A DNA stretch of 32,491 bases, taken from an uncultured Collinsella sp. (GTDB taxonomy: Bacteria > Actinomycetota > Coriobacteriia > Coriobacteriales > Coriobacteriaceae). The notes beneath the pieces were generated by a model, which was not told the origin of the DNA, did no database searches, and saw only the letters and a program-made list of their open reading frames with translations. Positions 30,586-32,491 of this stretch are shown here, one piece after another (position 1 is the first letter of the stretch; the number at the start of each line of letters is the position of its first letter). The position numbers were made by a program, and so were the translations under genes. The stretch covers positions 1-32,491 of the forward strand of contig URXE01000024.1 in assembly GCA_900551815.1 (NCBI GenBank), given 5' to 3'.

Positions 30586-31356
30586 CTAGTTGAACTGGTT
30601 ACGATATGCCTCGCATACTTCTTCGACAGGGCCATCCATGCGAAGATCACCCTTTTCGATCCAGACGGCGCGCTTGCAGATGCGTTCGACCTGTTCGATG
30701 GAGTGCGAGACAAACAATACCGTGACGTCGCCCGATTCGATGAAGTGCTGGATTCGCTCCTCGCATTTTTGCTGGAAAAAGACGTCGCCAACGGAGAGGG
30801 TTTCGTCGACAATCAGGATGTCGGGCTCGGTGATGGTGGCGATGGCAAACGCGATACGCGCCACCATGCCGCTGGAGTAGTTCTTAAGCGGCATATCCAT
30901 GAAGTCGTGCAGCTCGGCAAAATCGACGATCTCGTCTAGATGCTCGTCGATAAACTGCTTGGTGTAGCCAAGCAGCGCCCCGTTGAGGTAGATGTTCTCG
31001 CGGGCGGTGAGCTCCATGTCAAAGCCTGCGCCCAGCTCGATGAGCGGGGCGATGTTGCCGCGCACGATGCACTCGCCCTCACTGGGCTCCAGCACGCCGG
31101 CAATCACCTTGAGCATGGTGGACTTGCCCGAGCCGTTGGTGCCCACAAGGCCCACCACGTCGCCGCGGCGCACCTTGAAGCTAATGTGCTTGAGCGCGCG
31201 GAACTCCTTGAAGAACAGCTCGTGCTTTGCGAGCTTGATGAAGTATTCCTTGAGGTTGTTGAGCTGCTCGGAGGCCATGTTAAAGATCATGGTGACGTCG
31301 TTGACTTCGACGGCGTACTCCTCGGCCGCTGCCGCGGCGTTCTTTGCATCTGACAT
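30586..31356 (-). CDS. Polysaccharide/teichoic-acid ABC exporter, ATPase (TagH/Wzt-like)
   Basis: The ATPase powers export of a lipid-linked surface glycan through its membrane partner, encoded 9 nt upstream. Walker A is GTNGSGKST (72-80), the signature is YSSGM (160-164) in place of LSGGQ, as is usual for this subfamily, Walker B is DILIVDE (179-185) and the switch His is H218. The N-terminal MIFNMASEQLNNLKEYFIKL extension before Walker A is also typical of the TagH/RfbE group. At 256 residues it lacks the C-terminal carbohydrate-binding domain of longer Wzt proteins, which suggests a glycan recognised without that domain. AGGAG lies 6 nt before the ATG. Confidence 0.93.
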   Translation of the reverse strand: MSDAKNAAAAAEEYAVEVNDVTMIFNMASEQLNNLKEYFIKLAKHELFFKEFRALKHISFKVRRGDVVGLVGTNGSGKSTMLKVIAGVLEPSEGECIVRGNIAPLIELGAGFDMELTARENIYLNGALLGYTKQFIDEHLDEIVDFAELHDFMDMPLKNYSSGMVARIAFAIATITEPDILIVDETLSVGDVFFQQKCEERIQHFIESGDVTVLFVSHSIEQVERICKRAVWIEKGDLRMDGPVEEVCEAYRNQFN

Positions 31357-31365
31357 GCCGGGCTC

Positions 31366-32196
31366 CTAGATATAGAGGATGAACTTGTGCTCGTTCTTGT
31401 GAAAGACGGTGTAGCCAATAGCCATGGCGATAACCGCCCAGGCCACGCAAAGCCCAAACTCGAGCGGGGTGGGGCAGGTCTGGAACAAGAAGATTTCGCG
31501 CATGAACTGCAGGTAGTTATACATGGGGTTGGCATACATCAAGACGCGCAGGATGTGGGGCATCTTGAGGATGTAGTCGGTGGTCCAAAAGATCGGGGTG
31601 AAGTAGGTCCAAGCCGTGAGCACAACGCTCCATAGGTGCATGACGTCGCGGAAGAACACCGTGGCGGCTGAGAGCAACAGGCCCACACCCATGCAGAAGA
31701 ACATGAGCAGAATCAGGCAGACGGGAAGCAGCAGCAGGTGCCAGGTGGGCACCACGCGGAACCACAGCATGACGATTGCCACCGCGATAAGCGAAAAGGC
31801 AAAGTTCACGAGTGAGAACAAGACCTTTTGCACCGGAAAGACAAAGCGGTGCACCTTGACCTTTTTAAGCAGTGAAGATGCGTAGATGATGGAGGAGAGC
31901 GCCTGGCTTGTGGAATCGGACATCACGGCGAAGGTGACGTTACCCACAATGAGGTAGAGCGGGTACATCTCCGGCGTGACCGAGCCGTTGCGACCCTGGG
32001 CGAAGATGGTGGTGAACACGATGGCCATCACGATCATCATGAGCAGCGGATTGAGCACACTCCAGGCAACGCCCAGGAAACTGCGGCGGTATTTGATCTT
32101 GAAGTCTTTGCTCACCAGTTGCTTGAGGATAAAGATATCTTTTTGAAACCCGGTTTTTGCGTGGGTGGATGTAGATCTTGATGAGGTATCTGCCAC
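31366..32196 (-). CDS. Polysaccharide/teichoic-acid ABC exporter, permease (TagG/Wzm-like)
   Basis: The product is a six-helix ABC-2-type permease. The N-terminal LKQLVSKDFKIKYRRSFLGVAWSVLNPLLMM motif (given in outline: DFK.KY..S.LG..WS.L.P) is the hallmark of the TagG/Wzm family; the C-terminal stretch with YANPMYNYLQFMREIF and the final basic residues also match. Length (276 aa) is normal. The start is GTG at 32196 with AGGAG 8 nt upstream. The gene heads the exporter operon permease-ATPase. The exported polymer is not named by any gene here, but the nearby GtrA genes support surface-glycan work. Confidence 0.93.
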   Translation of the reverse strand: MADTSSRSTSTHAKTGFQKDIFILKQLVSKDFKIKYRRSFLGVAWSVLNPLLMMIVMAIVFTTIFAQGRNGSVTPEMYPLYLIVGNVTFAVMSDSTSQALSSIIYASSLLKKVKVHRFVFPVQKVLFSLVNFAFSLIAVAIVMLWFRVVPTWHLLLLPVCLILLMFFCMGVGLLLSAATVFFRDVMHLWSVVLTAWTYFTPIFWTTDYILKMPHILRVLMYANPMYNYLQFMREIFLFQTCPTPLEFGLCVAWAVIAMAIGYTVFHKNEHKFILYI

Positions 32197-32250
32197 GAGC
32201 GGTGCTCCTTGAACAGGTGGTCCGTATTGTTCGAAGGTTTATGGTAGCAC

Positions 32251-32256
32251 AGTATA
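32251..32256 (-). promoter_or_regulatory. Probable -10 element of the exporter operon
   Basis: TATACT on the minus strand lies 55 nt before the permease start codon. A weak -35-like CATGCA is 17 nt upstream of it. Confidence 0.45.
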
Positions 32257-32316
32257 GGCTTCGGCATCGTTTTTGCATGAGCGCGTCTGTCGTGCCGAAA
32301 AGCCGCCCTCTCACGC

Positions 32317-32322
32317 TATAAT
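32317..32322 (+). promoter_or_regulatory. Probable -10 element of the DUF1846 gene
   Basis: A perfect TATAAT lies 47 nt before the DUF1846 start codon. The -35 region is not clear. It is divergent from the exporter promoter about 60 nt away. Confidence 0.55.
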
Positions 32323-32368
32323 CTCCCGTTGGATACGAGACCATATCGTTATGGAGGGAGCCCGTCGC

Positions 32369-32491
32369 ATGCGTCAGGGGTTTGACAACGGCAGGTACAT
32401 CGAGCTGCAGGCGGAGCATATCCGCCAGCGTATCGGACAGTTTGGCGGCAAGCTGTACCTGGAGTTTGGCGGCAAGCTCTTTGATGACAAC
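32369..32491 (+). CDS. DUF1846-family protein, N-terminal part (runs off the window)
   Basis: The first 41 codons read MRQGFDNGRYIELQAEHIRQ and continue with RIGQFGGKLYLEFGGKLFDD, which matches the conserved start of DUF1846 proteins (GFDN..Y...Q...I..RI..FGGKLYLEFGGKLFDD). These ~500-residue cytoplasmic proteins are common in Firmicutes and Actinobacteria; no function is firmly established. GGAGGGAG lies 8 nt before the ATG at 32369; an in-frame ATG at 32351 overlaps that site and is less likely. Confidence 0.85.
   Translation, partial: MRQGFDNGRYIELQAEHIRQRIGQFGGKLYLEFGGKLFDDN

Overview
The window looks like a chromosomal segment of a high-GC, Gram-positive gut actinobacterium of the class Coriobacteriia, most like Collinsella. 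This is inferred from codon use, from the Tat/lipoprotein/sortase-like surface proteins, from a PTS beta-glucoside operon beside folate one-carbon genes, and from the overall gene mix. No rRNA or tRNA gene is visible, so the assignment rests on gene content alone.

Layout. Positions 1-2300 hold the tail of an upstream gene with its terminator, then a minus-strand group: a frameshifted hicA toxin, its hicB antitoxin, an ADP-ribosylglycohydrolase and a small hypothetical gene. Positions 2590-6675 hold a divergent pair: an AraC regulator facing a PTS EIIBC plus 6-phospho-beta-glucosidase operon. Positions 6824-11026 (minus) encode a Tat-exported phosphatidylinositol-phospholipase C-like surface protein and two paralogous lipoproteins. 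Positions 11379-13893 (plus) encode a zinc-ribbon membrane protein, then fchA-folD of folate one-carbon metabolism. A 230-bp AT-rich element with perfect 31-bp terminal inverted repeats (13931-14160) precedes a C69 dipeptidase, a small helical protein and a UbiB-family kinase. A second inverted-repeat element lies at 18189-18342.

Positions 18400-26940 are the most unusual part. A cobalamin (B12) riboswitch precedes a 2,395-residue cell-surface protein built of seven Ig-like repeats, an Ig-like/helical middle region, three DUF4430 domains (the family that resembles the C-terminal domain of transcobalamin and intrinsic factor), a PQQ-type beta-propeller and a C-terminal membrane anchor. It is followed 9 nt later by a small membrane-anchored protein with a fourth DUF4430 domain. 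B12 control plus transcobalamin-like domains suggests a Gram-positive surface system for capturing corrinoids. The regulation and the domains are read from sequence; the function is inference.

Positions 27039-32491 carry two GtrA-family membrane proteins, a class III fructose-1,6-bisphosphatase whose last ~50 residues are frameshifted, an XRE regulator, a TagGH/Wzm-Wzt-type polysaccharide ABC exporter (minus), and the start of a DUF1846 gene (plus). Two frameshifts (hicA and fbp) should be checked against reads, because both could be real lesions or assembly errors.
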